A stretch of 64,000 nt of DNA from Solidesulfovibrio magneticus RS-1 (GCF_000010665.1 NC_012796.1:682001-746000), one strand, 5' to 3'. Shown: positions 51,032 to 59,725, counted from the stretch's first letter. The notes: generated by a model not told the origin, from the sequence alone. Program-made: numbers and translations.

Positions 51032-51370
51032 GATTTCCTTCCTCCAATCAAACAAAGGGGTTCGAGCAAACAGCCATCGTCGCGCCCCAGGCTTCCGGTG
51101 GCGTGCCGGAAGTTCACGTGAAAACGGCTACGCCGAGGCTGGTCAGAAAACAAGTTACAAATTATAAATTATTGTTCATGGAAACTACCTGGTCCGACCG
51201 GCGTCAGTCCCTCCAGGCCGCGTCCGAAGCACGCGCGCGGGAGAGAGGAACAGGCAGGTTCGTTGCGTGTCGCCAGCGAAGGGAAACATGCGCTTTTTGG
51301 GGGCGCTGGACAAGGGCGTTTGGAGAGAGCCCCCGGAGGGGGGCGAAGCGACCAGGAAAGGCAACGCCGC
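51032..51370. other. Porin upstream region
   Basis: No gene is seen. An A+T-rich patch at 51145-51185 contains TATAAT on the minus strand (51161-51166), the likely porin promoter region; no good -35 element was found at the expected spacing. Confidence 0.45.
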
Positions 51371-52129
51371 TTAAGGCGTCTCGGCGGCCAGCCACAGGGC
51401 CGCGCCCAAAGCGCCGGTCATGTCCGGGGCTTCGGGCACGAGCACATCAAAGCCCACGGCCTCGGCCACCAGCCGCACGAGGCAGGGATTTTGGGCCACG
51501 CCGCCGACAAAGACCACGGGCGGGGTCAGCCCCACCCGGCCGAGCATGGCCAGGGTGCGGCCGGCCACGGCCTTGTGCAGCCCAAGGGCGATGTTGGCCT
51601 GGGACACGCCCCGGGCCATGAGGGTGGTGGCCTCGGTCTCGGCAAAGACCGTGCACATGGAACTGATCAGCGGCGGATCGTCGCCGGTAAGGGCCAGGGC
51701 GGCAAAGGCGGCAACCGACAGGCCAAAGGCCGTGGCCACGTACTCCAGGAACTTGCCCGTGCCGGCGGCGCAGCGGTCGTTCATTTCGAAGCGGCCGACC
51801 CGGCCGCCGGGCAGAAGCGCGATGGCCTTGGTGTCCTGGCCGCCGATGTCGAGCAGGGTCGCGGCCTGGGGAAAAAGGCTTGCGCCCCCCAGCGCGTGGG
51901 CCTTGATCTCGGTGACGGCGCGGGCCGTTGGGTACAGCTCCCGGGCCAGCTCCCGGCCGTAGCCGGTGACGGCCAGACGCTTGGGCACACCGTCCGCAAA
52001 GAGTTGCCGCAGCTGGCCGGCAGGGTCGAAGGTGGTGGGCAGGCGGCGGGAGAGGATGGTTTCCCCCTCCCGCCGCACCACCAGTTTGATGGCCCGCGAG
52101 CCGACGTCCAGGCCCGCGACCTCGCTCAC
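51371..52129 (-). CDS. BadF/HgdC-type activase (ATP-dependent [4Fe-4S] reductase)
   Basis: A 252-residue ASKHA-fold ATPase that drives electrons at low potential into a partner dehydratase or double-cubane protein. Motifs: GLDVGSRAIK (phosphate 1), DIGGQDTKAI (phosphate 2), NDRCAAGTGKFLE and SSMCTVFAETE, with the two cysteines that hold the cluster shared in the homodimer, and FVGGVAQNP. GTG 52129 overlaps the upstream stop as GTGA, showing translational coupling with the partner gene. Confidence 0.93.
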   Translation of the reverse strand: MSEVAGLDVGSRAIKLVVRREGETILSRRLPTTFDPAGQLRQLFADGVPKRLAVTGYGRELARELYPTARAVTEIKAHALGGASLFPQAATLLDIGGQDTKAIALLPGGRVGRFEMNDRCAAGTGKFLEYVATAFGLSVAAFAALALTGDDPPLISSMCTVFAETEATTLMARGVSQANIALGLHKAVAGRTLAMLGRVGLTPPVVFVGGVAQNPCLVRLVAEAVGFDVLVPEAPDMTGALGAALWLAAETP

Positions 52130-53403
52130 GCCAGGGTCTCCACGAAAGCCTCGACCCGGGTCTTGAGCTGGCCGGCGTCTTCCATGCCGTAGTCCGTCTC
52201 GATGGCCAGATAGGGGATGCCGGCGGCCGTCATGGCCTTGCCCACCTTCATGGCCTCGTGGGCGTAGGGCTGGCAGAAGAGCAGGCCGTAGTGGACGACG
52301 CCGTCGGCGTTTAGGCGCTTGGCCAGGGCGGCGATGTTGTCCAGGCGCTCGTCGTTGGGGGTAAAACAGGCGCAGTCTATTTGCATGTAGCGCGCGGCCA
52401 GGGCGTCGAGCATGCCGTCCAGGTCGGCCGGGGTCTCGTCGGTGAGGTCGCGGGTGTTGCGCTCGCCGATGCAGGACTCCTCGCCCACGATGACCGCGCC
52501 CGAGCTTTCGATGAGATAGGGCAGCTTCCAGTTGGGCACGGCCATTGGACAGCCGGCCAGCAGCAGGCGCGGCGTCTTTTTGGGGGCCACGCCCTGGCCG
52601 GCGGCGACCCGGGCCTCGATCTCGTCGCACAGTTCGTTGATCTTGGCCGTGAACCGCACCGGATCGTCGTAGAAGCTTATCTGGTTGATCAGCAGGGCGT
52701 CGCGGCCGGAAATGGGGGCCGGATCGGCGGCGCGCAGGGCGGAGAGGCGCTGCAAGGCCCGGCGCTTGGCGTTGACGACCTTGGTGGCCTCGGCCAGGGC
52801 GGCGGCGGTGATGGCGTTGCCGGTGAGCGTCTCCAGCGCCTCCTTGTAGCGCACGAGTTCCGAGCGAAATAGCGTCATATCGCACGGGGCCTTGCACTGG
52901 GGCACTTCCATGATGTGCATGTTGGCGAGCTGGGAAAACGCCTCGTAGGCCTTTTTCTTGCCGTCGCAGGTGGTCTCGCCCACGATGAGGTCGCAGGATT
53001 CGGTGTAGGGGCACAGCCGGGCCAGCTTGAAGCCGACAAAGGATTTGATGAGGTCGCAGGTGCCGCGCGGCACGAGCGTTTCGGCCAGCTCCGTGCCGGC
53101 CTTGGCCCCGGCGCACAGCCCGACCTGGACCGCGCCGGCGGCCAGGGTCAGCTCCTCGGGCACGAACACGCAAAACGTGCCGACAACTTTCTTGCCGGCG
53201 GCCTTGGCGTCCTGGATTTCCTTGATGCGCAGCCCATGGACTTCGGACAGGACGAAATCGAGGTATTCAGCGCCCTTGAGGCGTCCTTCCTGGGACAGGT
53301 AGATGTCGCCATAGAATTTGCCCAAAACCGCCAGCAATCCGTCGTGGGCCTCGATGTCGAGGTCGAGTTTTTCCCACATGGCCTTGTGGGCCGCGTCGCT
53401 CAT
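52126..53403 (-). CDS. Double-cubane-cluster-type anaerobic reductase / 2-hydroxyacyl-CoA dehydratase D family
   Basis: A 425-residue protein of the HgdB/FldB/BcrB superfamily. Conserved cysteine motifs: GTFCVFVPEEL, PRGTCDLIKS, LCPYTESCDL, GETTCDGKKK, LLLAGCPM, GEESCIGERN, LLFCQPYAHE. A classical dehydratase or benzoyl-CoA reductase needs two such subunits; here there is only one, coupled to its activase, as in the double-cubane proteins (DCCP/DCCP-R) that carry an [8Fe-9S] cluster. That assignment is by gene layout and family. The physiological substrate is unknown. CGGAGG precedes ATG 53403. Confidence 0.87.
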   Translation of the reverse strand: MSDAAHKAMWEKLDLDIEAHDGLLAVLGKFYGDIYLSQEGRLKGAEYLDFVLSEVHGLRIKEIQDAKAAGKKVVGTFCVFVPEELTLAAGAVQVGLCAGAKAGTELAETLVPRGTCDLIKSFVGFKLARLCPYTESCDLIVGETTCDGKKKAYEAFSQLANMHIMEVPQCKAPCDMTLFRSELVRYKEALETLTGNAITAAALAEATKVVNAKRRALQRLSALRAADPAPISGRDALLINQISFYDDPVRFTAKINELCDEIEARVAAGQGVAPKKTPRLLLAGCPMAVPNWKLPYLIESSGAVIVGEESCIGERNTRDLTDETPADLDGMLDALAARYMQIDCACFTPNDERLDNIAALAKRLNADGVVHYGLLFCQPYAHEAMKVGKAMTAAGIPYLAIETDYGMEDAGQLKTRVEAFVETLA

Positions 53404-53613
53404 GGCATCCTCCGGGATAAGGGGTTGAAGCGTATGCCATACTCAAGGAAAAGCGGGCGGTGAAATTGTTTCTTTTAATAAGTTTGCGAGGATGCGATTG
53501 GAACAAACTATCCGTGGAGACGCTAAAGGAATTCCGAGACCGGCCGAAAAGGAGGTTACCACGCGAGGGTCCGGCAGGAACGCCGGACGACATCGCCCCA
53601 GGGAGGGAGGCGT

Positions 53614-54027
53614 ATGGCTCGAATACTGCAATTCGAACCCCGTCGCCAAGTAGTCCGGCCGCATCGGGAAACGCTCGACACCGCGTTGTCTCCCAAGCGA
53701 CCGCACATCAGCGACCGGGACCTCTGGACACGGGACTACCGCGAGACGGACAACATTGTTTACGCGATCATGAAGATCAAGGAGATACTCGACTACCATC
53801 TCTACTATGACGACGTCTGGCCGTATCTGCTGTTGTCGTTTATGGAATCCGTGCACACGTCCCGCCAGGGCGGCGGCGAGGATTTGCCGGCCACGGGCGC
53901 GTCGCTCAAGGATTACGTGCTCTCGGCCGTGACGGCGGACAACAAGCGCGACCTGTCCATGGTGCTGCTGCTGGCCGACCTCATCGAGAAGTCCCCGACC
54001 TATCGCGGCACGTCGTCGTCGCCGTAG
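53614..54027 (+). CDS. Conserved-looking cytoplasmic protein, function unknown
   Basis: A 137-residue protein without signal or membrane segment. Charged N-terminus (RILQFEPRRQVVRPHRET) and a helical core (IVYAIMKIKEILDYHLYYDDVWPYLLLSFMES, LSMVLLLADLIEK). AGGGAGGGAGG precedes ATG 53614. A small hairpin (GTCCGGC..GCCGGAC, about 53568-53587) lies in its leader. No family was recognised. It is followed by a family A repeat. Confidence 0.7.
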   Translation: MARILQFEPRRQVVRPHRETLDTALSPKRPHISDRDLWTRDYRETDNIVYAIMKIKEILDYHLYYDDVWPYLLLSFMESVHTSRQGGGEDLPATGASLKDYVLSAVTADNKRDLSMVLLLADLIEKSPTYRGTSSSP

Positions 54028-54055
54028 GGGGAGAGGGAGAACGACGAGGATAATC

Positions 54056-54105
54056 GGGGCGCTGCCCCGAACCCCGCCGGGGGGATGATCCCCCCGGACC
54101 CCGCC
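54056..54105 (-). repeat. Dispersed intergenic palindromic repeat, family A, copy 2
   Basis: Inverted copy of the 1711-1780 element: CGGGGCGCTGCCCCG, then the GGGGGGATGATCCCCCC core, then GGACCCC. Confidence 0.7.
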
Positions 54106-54262
54106 AAGGGTGGGGTGAATTTTGGAGCCGCGAGCGGTTCCGCGCTCCCTGGGCACGGGGAAGGCGGGGCCGGTCGCGGCTTTTTTGGCGTGGGGCGGGG
54201 CGATACTTGACCGGGGTGTGCCGCCGTTCTAACATTTGTTCATACTCGTCAAGGAGGGGACC

Positions 54263-54484
54263 ATGCGCGCGACGGTGACGCAGATCGGCAATTCCACCGG
54301 GATCATCCTGCCCAAGGAAGCGGTGGCCCGGCTGAAGGTGCAAAAGGGCGACAGCGTGTATCTGACCGAGACGCCCGAGGGCTATGCGGTCACGCCCTAC
54401 GATCCGGCTTTCGAGGAACAGATGGCGGCGGCGCGCAAGGGCATGGCGCGCTATCGCAACGCGCTGCGGGAGCTGGCCAAGTGA
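54263..54484 (+). CDS. AbrB/MazE-type antitoxin
   Basis: A 73-residue protein with a swapped-hairpin AbrB/SpoVT domain: MRATVTQIGNSTGIILPKEA, then LKVQKGDSVYLTETPEGYAVTPYD. It should bind its operator DNA and neutralise the downstream toxin. AAGGAGGGG precedes ATG 54263. Its stop TGA overlaps the GTG start of the doc gene (GTGA), the usual arrangement of type II pairs. Confidence 0.9.
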   Translation: MRATVTQIGNSTGIILPKEAVARLKVQKGDSVYLTETPEGYAVTPYDPAFEEQMAAARKGMARYRNALRELAK

Positions 54485-54870
54485 CGGACTGGAAGTGGGT
54501 GTCCGAGGCGGTGGTGGTGGCCGTGCACGGCGAGCAGCTGGCCGCCCACGGCGGCGGCGCGGGCGTGCGCGACCGGGGGTTGCTGTCCTCGGCCCTGGCC
54601 CGCCCCCGGCATCTGGCCGGCTACGGCGCGCCGGACGCCTGCGCCCTGGCGGCGGCCTACGCGTTTGGGCTTATCCGCAACCATCCCTTTATCGACGGCA
54701 ACAAGCGCACCGGATTTTTGACCGCCTTCGTGTTTTTAGAGATCAACGGCTGGGAATTGACGGCCACCGAAGCCGAGGTGGTGGCGGCGGTGCTGTCCCT
54801 GGCCGCCGGCGAACTCGACGAAGCCGGATTCGCGGATTGGCTGCGGGAGCATGGGGTGGAGGTGGAGTGA
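54481..54870 (+). CDS. doc: Doc-type (death-on-curing) toxin, Fic superfamily
   Basis: A 129-residue protein of Doc size. The signature is HPFIDGNKRTGF (Fic motif with Gly in place of Ala at the Doc position). The N-terminal helix VVVAVHGEQLAAHGG with GVRDRGLLSSALARP is typical of Doc. Doc phosphorylates EF-Tu in P1 phage; that activity is assumed here. GTG 54481 overlaps the antitoxin stop. The antitoxin is AbrB-like rather than Phd-like, a combination known in chromosomes. Confidence 0.9.
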   Translation: MTDWKWVSEAVVVAVHGEQLAAHGGGAGVRDRGLLSSALARPRHLAGYGAPDACALAAAYAFGLIRNHPFIDGNKRTGFLTAFVFLEINGWELTATEAEVVAAVLSLAAGELDEAGFADWLREHGVEVE

Positions 54871-54883
54871 GGGCCGGCGGGGT

Positions 54884-55099
54884 CTAATTGAATTTGCCGG
54901 AAAACGGCTTGTCCGGTTCGCGGCCGAGGTCGCGGCAAAATTCTAGATAATCCTCCACGGAATCGGTGAGCGCCTGTTCGAGTTCACTGGCCGACGCGCC
55001 TTCGAAGGTCACGGTGTCGCGGATGTTGACCACGCGGCCGTGGAAGAACTTGGCTTCGGCGTCATATTCGAATTCGCCAATGAAGTCCTTGTATTTCAT
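54884..55099 (-). CDS. HicB-like small protein, solitary
   Basis: A 71-residue protein with the partial RNase-H-like HicB fold: YKDFIGEFEYDAEAKFFHGRVVNI (strand pair), then FEGASASELEQALTDSVEDYLEFCRDLG. HicB normally partners a HicA RNase encoded next to it. No hicA ORF is visible on either side, so it is an orphan antitoxin or stand-alone member. There is no C-terminal DNA-binding domain and no strong Shine-Dalgarno at ATG 55099. Confidence 0.75.
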   Translation of the reverse strand: MKYKDFIGEFEYDAEAKFFHGRVVNIRDTVTFEGASASELEQALTDSVEDYLEFCRDLGREPDKPFSGKFN

Positions 55100-55153
55100 G
55101 GTATTAATGGGGTTGTCTGGGCGTTTGGGAGGGGCGAGTGAAGTGTATATTCG

Positions 55154-55180
55154 TTGACGTGTAAAGGTTTATTGTATTAG
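55154..55180 (+). promoter_or_regulatory. Candidate promoter of the A+T-rich PIN-like gene
   Basis: TTGACG and TATTAG are 15 nt apart, 30 nt upstream of the start codon. The spacing is shorter than ideal. Confidence 0.35.
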
Positions 55181-55210
55181 TGGAAAGAAAAATATCGAGG
55201 ATTGAAAATT

Positions 55211-56704
55211 ATGAAAAAAATGTTCCCTGGGTACTATTTGCCGTCTGAGGAAGACTTTGAATCATTATGGAAAGACGGGTTGTTTGTCTTTGATACCAAT
55301 GTCCTTCTTGATATGTATAGTTATCCTGATGCTGTCCGCGATGTTTTTGAATCTGTATTAAGAAAAATACAGGATAGAATATGGATTCCATTTTTCGTCG
55401 GATTGGAGTTCCAACAGAATAGATTTAAAAGAGTATTGCAATCTGAAAAGAATATAAAGTCTTTGCTTGATAAGATACAGAATACTGCAAAAGAGTTAAG
55501 CGATGAAGTTGAGAGCATAGAGCTCGAGAAGAGGGCTGTAGGGCTTGAAGATGTTCAAGAACGTCTGAAAGCTGTGAGGGATTCTCATTTGAGTTTGTCT
55601 GAAGCTGTTGAGTTGGTATATAAAAAAGTACCTTTGGTTAGTCTTGATGATGACATTGCAAATAAAATATACGATTTATTTGAGGGCAGGATTGGTTCGG
55701 CTGTTGAAAATCAAGATAAATTGGATAAAATGTTGGTTGGTGCTGATGAGAGATACGTAAACTCAATTCCTCCGGGTTTCCGAGATAGCAAAAAGGATGG
55801 TTCCGTATTTTGGGGAGGAGTCGTATATCCTCAGAAGTACGGCGATTTTATTATCTGGAAGCAGGTCATTGATCATGTGTTGAATAGTGGAAATAAAAAA
55901 GTTGTTTTTGTTACAGGAGACCGAAAAGAGGATTGGTGGTTTAAGGTTGAAGGGAAGACCCTAGGACCTCACCCGTTGCTAGTAGAGGAAATTTTTCGGA
56001 TTGGAAAGGTTGATGTTTTTTGGATGTATAGCTCTGATCAGTTTTTGGAGTATGCAGAAAGATATTTAAGAGCGACAGAGGTGACAAAAGAGACAATCGA
56101 TCAGGTTAAGGAACTAGCTAGTGGAGGTAGTGATCTGCTGGGCGATGAGCCTCGCCATGTTAATGTGTGTTTTGATGTGCTTGAAGACAAAAATGTTGCT
56201 GATAGCTATAAGACTTTTATGGAGCATCTTGAAGGCGTTGCTCGCAGAGAGTCTGCGGCCAGTAGTAGTTCGTCCGGTAATTATTATGGAATTGTAGAAG
56301 GCAATGTCAAAAATTTAGGAAAGATTTTGGATTTTGTTGTGTATAAATTTAACTGTGAGTATTGTTTAGGAGGGGTTGATTGTTTTGACTTTATTGGAGT
56401 GACGGGTAACGCTCGTTTGGGGCTTGTTATTAAGGATGTTTCGGCTGAGAAAAACTGGTTCAAAAAGGTTGTTGATGGTTATTGGCTGTCTAGGTATTCA
56501 GCTGCCACAGGTGGTGTGGTTGATGATTTTGCAGTAATTTTATTAGTGCCTTCTGAAGTCATTTATGAGGCGAGCAGCTTTAGTTGGCGTAAAATGGTTG
56601 ATCAGAGTTTAAAGTCTTTTGTATTAAAATATAAGCCTAGGGCTGTGGTTGTTGGGGTGTTTGTGGGTGGTGAATTTAAAGAAATAATCAGCGTTTGTCC
56701 GTAA
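55211..56704 (+). CDS. PIN-like domain protein (DUF4935/PIN_8-type), horizontally acquired
   Basis: A 497-residue protein. The N-terminal ~290 residues show a PIN-like nuclease pattern with long insertions: LFVFDTNVLLDMY (first acid), WIPFFVGLEFQQNR (second), KYGDFIIWKQVIDH, and VVFVTGDRKEDWWF (later acids), as in DUF4935 proteins. The C-terminal ~150 residues form another, unrecognised region. Codons are strongly A/T-ending, unlike every other gene in the window, which signals recent transfer. ATG 55211 follows GAGG at about 10 nt. No partner gene is coupled to it. An RNase or defence role is inference. Confidence 0.8.
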   Translation: MKKMFPGYYLPSEEDFESLWKDGLFVFDTNVLLDMYSYPDAVRDVFESVLRKIQDRIWIPFFVGLEFQQNRFKRVLQSEKNIKSLLDKIQNTAKELSDEVESIELEKRAVGLEDVQERLKAVRDSHLSLSEAVELVYKKVPLVSLDDDIANKIYDLFEGRIGSAVENQDKLDKMLVGADERYVNSIPPGFRDSKKDGSVFWGGVVYPQKYGDFIIWKQVIDHVLNSGNKKVVFVTGDRKEDWWFKVEGKTLGPHPLLVEEIFRIGKVDVFWMYSSDQFLEYAERYLRATEVTKETIDQVKELASGGSDLLGDEPRHVNVCFDVLEDKNVADSYKTFMEHLEGVARRESAASSSSSGNYYGIVEGNVKNLGKILDFVVYKFNCEYCLGGVDCFDFIGVTGNARLGLVIKDVSAEKNWFKKVVDGYWLSRYSAATGGVVDDFAVILLVPSEVIYEASSFSWRKMVDQSLKSFVLKYKPRAVVVGVFVGGEFKEIISVCP

Positions 56705-56767
56705 AGTACCTTTTGCCGGCGATCTGTTCTTCAAGGTGTATTCGAAAATAGTACGAAAAAACTTTGA

Positions 56768-58696
56768 TTACCCCTCCCTCAACTCCTCCTTCCGCAACTG
56801 CCTTCTTAAAATCTTCCCGCTGGTCGTCTTGGGCAACGTATCCCGCAACTCCACCGCCCGCATGACGACGATGGGTCCCAGCTCGCGCCGCACATGGGCC
56901 CGCAGTTCGGCGTCAAAGGCGTCGGCGTCGGGGAACGCGGCGATCCAGCCCGGGTCGGGCACGACAAACGCCTTGGCCACCTCGCCCTTGATCTTGTCGG
57001 GCAGCCCGATGACCGCCGCTTCGGCCACGAAACGGTGGGCCGTCAGCGCCGCTTCCACCTCGGCCGTGCCCACCCGGTGGCCGGCGATGTTGAGCACCTC
57101 GTCGGCCCGGCCCTGAATCCAGAAATAGCCGTCCTCGTCGCGCCGGGCCACGTCCCCGGCGAAATACATCCCAGGGATGCGCTCCCAGTAGGCGGCGCGG
57201 TAGCCGGCCGGATCGCCCTCCAGCCCCAGGCACATGGCCGGCCAGGGTTTTTTGATGACCAGATAGCCGCCCTGGCCCGGCTCCACGGGCGCGCCAGCCT
57301 CGTCCACCACCTCGGCCTCGATGCCGGGCAGCGCCTTGCCCACCGACCCGGGCTTGAGCACCGAGATCGGCATGGGCGCGATCATGGCCATGCCGGTTTC
57401 GGTCTGCCACCAGGTGTCCAGCAGCGGACACTTGGAACCGCCGAAATGCTTGTACAGCCACATCCAGGCCTCGGGGCCAAGGGGTTCGCCGACGCTGCCG
57501 AGCAGTCGCAGGGTCGAGAGGTCGCGCTTCTTGGGATACTGCGGCCCGTAGCGCATGAGCATGCGGATGAGCGTCGGCGTGGCGTAAAAAATGGTGGCCC
57601 CGTAGCGCTCGATGATGCTCGGCAGCCGGTCGGCCTGGGGATAGAGCGGATGGCCTTCATAGAGGATGACCGTGGCCCCGGTGAGCAGTGGGCCGTAGAC
57701 GCCGTAGGTGTGGCCGGTGATCCAGCCGGGATCGGCGGTGCAGAAATGGATGTCGGTCGGCTTGACGTCAAAGACCGTGCGGAAGGTGTGGTGGGCGCCG
57801 ACCATGTAGCCGGCGTGGCCGTGGATGACCGCCTTGGGCTTGCCGGTGGAGCCGGAGGTGTGGAGCCAAAAGAGCGGCTCGTCGGCCTCCATGACTTCGG
57901 TGGGGGCCTCGGGCGATTCCTGGCGCAAGAGGTCGTGGTAGTAGAGGTCGCGCGGCTCCTGCATGTCGATGTCGTGGCCGGTGCGGCGCACCACCACCAC
58001 GGACTCGGCCGCCTCGGGCCGCACGCCCGGCAGGGCCTCGTCCACCACGGCCTTGAGGTCGATCATGCGGCCGCCCCGGTAGAAGCCGTCGGCCGTAATG
58101 ACGACCTTGGCCCGGCTGTCGTTTACGCGTTCGCGCAGGGCCTTGGCCGAATAGCCGGCGAAAACGAACACGTGGGGCGCGCCGATCTTGGCCGCGGCCA
58201 GCATGGCGATAACCGTTTCGGGGATGGGCGGCATGTACAGGCACACCCGGTCGCCGCGCCCGACGCCCAGGCCCCGCAGCGCCCCGGCCAGCCGGTTCAC
58301 TTCGCGGTACAGCTCGAAATAGGTGAATTTGCGGCAATCCCCGGCCTCGCCCTCCCAGATGAGCGCCAGCTTGTTTTTCGTCCAGGCATGGACATGCCGA
58401 TCCAGGGCGTTGTGGGCGATGTTGCCCTGGGCCCCGGGAAACCAGCGGTAAAAGGGCGGACGCGAATCGTCCAGCACGGCGTCCCACTTGCGCCGCCATT
58501 CCAGCTCCAGGGCCGCCTTTTCCCAGAAGGCCAGATGGTCCGCGCCGGCCAGGGCGTAGGCCTCGGCCAGGTCGTGGGGTTTGATATTGGCTTCGATGAC
58601 CGTGGCCGGGGCCGGGCGAAACACCCGTTGTTCCACGAGCAGGGCGTCCAGGGTTCCGGTCGTCGGCGGCATCGGCGTTCCTTGTTTGGCGGGCAT
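56768..58696 (-). CDS. acs: Acetyl-CoA synthetase (AMP-forming)
   Basis: About 642 residues, normal for Acs. ATP/AMP motif TSGSTGKPKAV, the acetate-pocket motif WWQTETGM, and the C-terminal acetylatable lysine in PKTTSGKILRR. It activates acetate or propionate to the acyl-CoA via acyl-AMP. ATG 58696 is preferred, with GAGGGA just upstream; a GTG at 58708 is an alternative. The gene starts 8 nt after the LytTR regulator stop, so the two form an operon. The promoter is not visible. Confidence 0.94.
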   Translation of the reverse strand: MPAKQGTPMPPTTGTLDALLVEQRVFRPAPATVIEANIKPHDLAEAYALAGADHLAFWEKAALELEWRRKWDAVLDDSRPPFYRWFPGAQGNIAHNALDRHVHAWTKNKLALIWEGEAGDCRKFTYFELYREVNRLAGALRGLGVGRGDRVCLYMPPIPETVIAMLAAAKIGAPHVFVFAGYSAKALRERVNDSRAKVVITADGFYRGGRMIDLKAVVDEALPGVRPEAAESVVVVRRTGHDIDMQEPRDLYYHDLLRQESPEAPTEVMEADEPLFWLHTSGSTGKPKAVIHGHAGYMVGAHHTFRTVFDVKPTDIHFCTADPGWITGHTYGVYGPLLTGATVILYEGHPLYPQADRLPSIIERYGATIFYATPTLIRMLMRYGPQYPKKRDLSTLRLLGSVGEPLGPEAWMWLYKHFGGSKCPLLDTWWQTETGMAMIAPMPISVLKPGSVGKALPGIEAEVVDEAGAPVEPGQGGYLVIKKPWPAMCLGLEGDPAGYRAAYWERIPGMYFAGDVARRDEDGYFWIQGRADEVLNIAGHRVGTAEVEAALTAHRFVAEAAVIGLPDKIKGEVAKAFVVPDPGWIAAFPDADAFDAELRAHVRRELGPIVVMRAVELRDTLPKTTSGKILRRQLRKEELREG

Positions 58697-58704
58697 GTCG
58701 TCCC

Positions 58705-59598
58705 TCACAGACCGAGGATCTGCTTGAGCTCGCCGATGCGGCGGCGGCCGATGGGCAGCTCGATGCGGGTTTTGCCGGCGGTGCGCAGCATGAAGTTGCC
58801 GCCGGGCAGGGTGGCGATCTCGGTCACCTGGTCGAGATTGACGAGGTATTTGCGGTGGACCCGGAAAAAGCGGTGGGGCCGCAAGCGTTCTTCAAGGTTT
58901 TTGAGGCGATACGAGGTCAGCATCTTCTGGCTGGCGGTATGGACGAAGGAATAGTCCTCGTAGGCCTCGATAAAAAGGATCTGGGTGTAGGGCAAAAGGA
59001 TGGTGCGGCCGTCCAGGGTGATGGGCAGCTTTTCGATGTCCACGGCCCGTTCGTGGCGCGGGTCCCAGGCCTGGCGCAGGGCCGACAGGAACCGGTCCTC
59101 CTCGTCCTCTTCCAGGGGCAGGCGCACGGTTTCCTCGCCGCCGGCCTCGTCGTCGCCGTCGTCGTCCTGGCCCGGACGCGGCGCGGCGGCGGCCCGCCAT
59201 TCCGGCGGCGGGGCCTCGCGGAAGGCCGGGCGGAACCGGGCCAGCCGGTCCAGGGTCTGGGCGAAACGCTGGGGGGTGAACGGCCACAGCAGATAGTCGG
59301 CCGCGCCGAGTTCAAAGGCGCGAAAGGCGCGCGTTTCGTCGGCGGCGATGAAAACCAGCCCGGGCTGGCGCTTGGCGGCGGCCAGGGCCTCGGCCAGCTC
59401 GAAGCCGCCCATTTCCCCACCAAGGTCCACGCCGCAAAAGAGCAGGCCGTAGGGGATGGCGCGCAACAGCTCGGACGCCTCGTAGGCGTCGGCCGCCTCG
59501 CCCAGCACCCGGATGAAGTCGACTCGGCAAAGCTCGGTCCGAAGGGCCGTGCGCACGGCCGGATCGGGATGGACGAGGAGTGCTGTGATGCGGTCCAT
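58705..59598 (-). CDS. LytTR-family regulator with degenerate receiver domain
   Basis: A 297-residue protein. The N-terminal domain has a CheY-like fold, but phosphorylation residues are altered: the acid pocket reads VHPDP, the region of the acceptor aspartate reads FCGVDLGGEMGG, the Thr/Ser position is Ala (FIAADE) and the conserved Lys is Trp (YLLWPF). An acidic linker follows (about 135-165). The C-terminal LytTR DNA-binding domain is clear: ILFIEAYEDYSFVHT, LRPHRFFRVHRKYLVNLDQV. It lies immediately upstream of acs in the same operon and likely regulates it (inference). Confidence 0.87.
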   Translation of the reverse strand: MDRITALLVHPDPAVRTALRTELCRVDFIRVLGEAADAYEASELLRAIPYGLLFCGVDLGGEMGGFELAEALAAAKRQPGLVFIAADETRAFRAFELGAADYLLWPFTPQRFAQTLDRLARFRPAFREAPPPEWRAAAAPRPGQDDDGDDEAGGEETVRLPLEEDEEDRFLSALRQAWDPRHERAVDIEKLPITLDGRTILLPYTQILFIEAYEDYSFVHTASQKMLTSYRLKNLEERLRPHRFFRVHRKYLVNLDQVTEIATLPGGNFMLRTAGKTRIELPIGRRRIGELKQILGL

Positions 59599-59725
59599 GG
59601 TCACGCGCCCTTGTCGCTGGCGAAAAAGGAGAAGGGCACTGCCGCACGCCGGTACGGCGTGCGGCTCCCGAGGCGGGGCGGGCGGCGGGCGCTGGCGAGG
59701 GCGGCCAGGGGGCCGCCCGGCCTGG

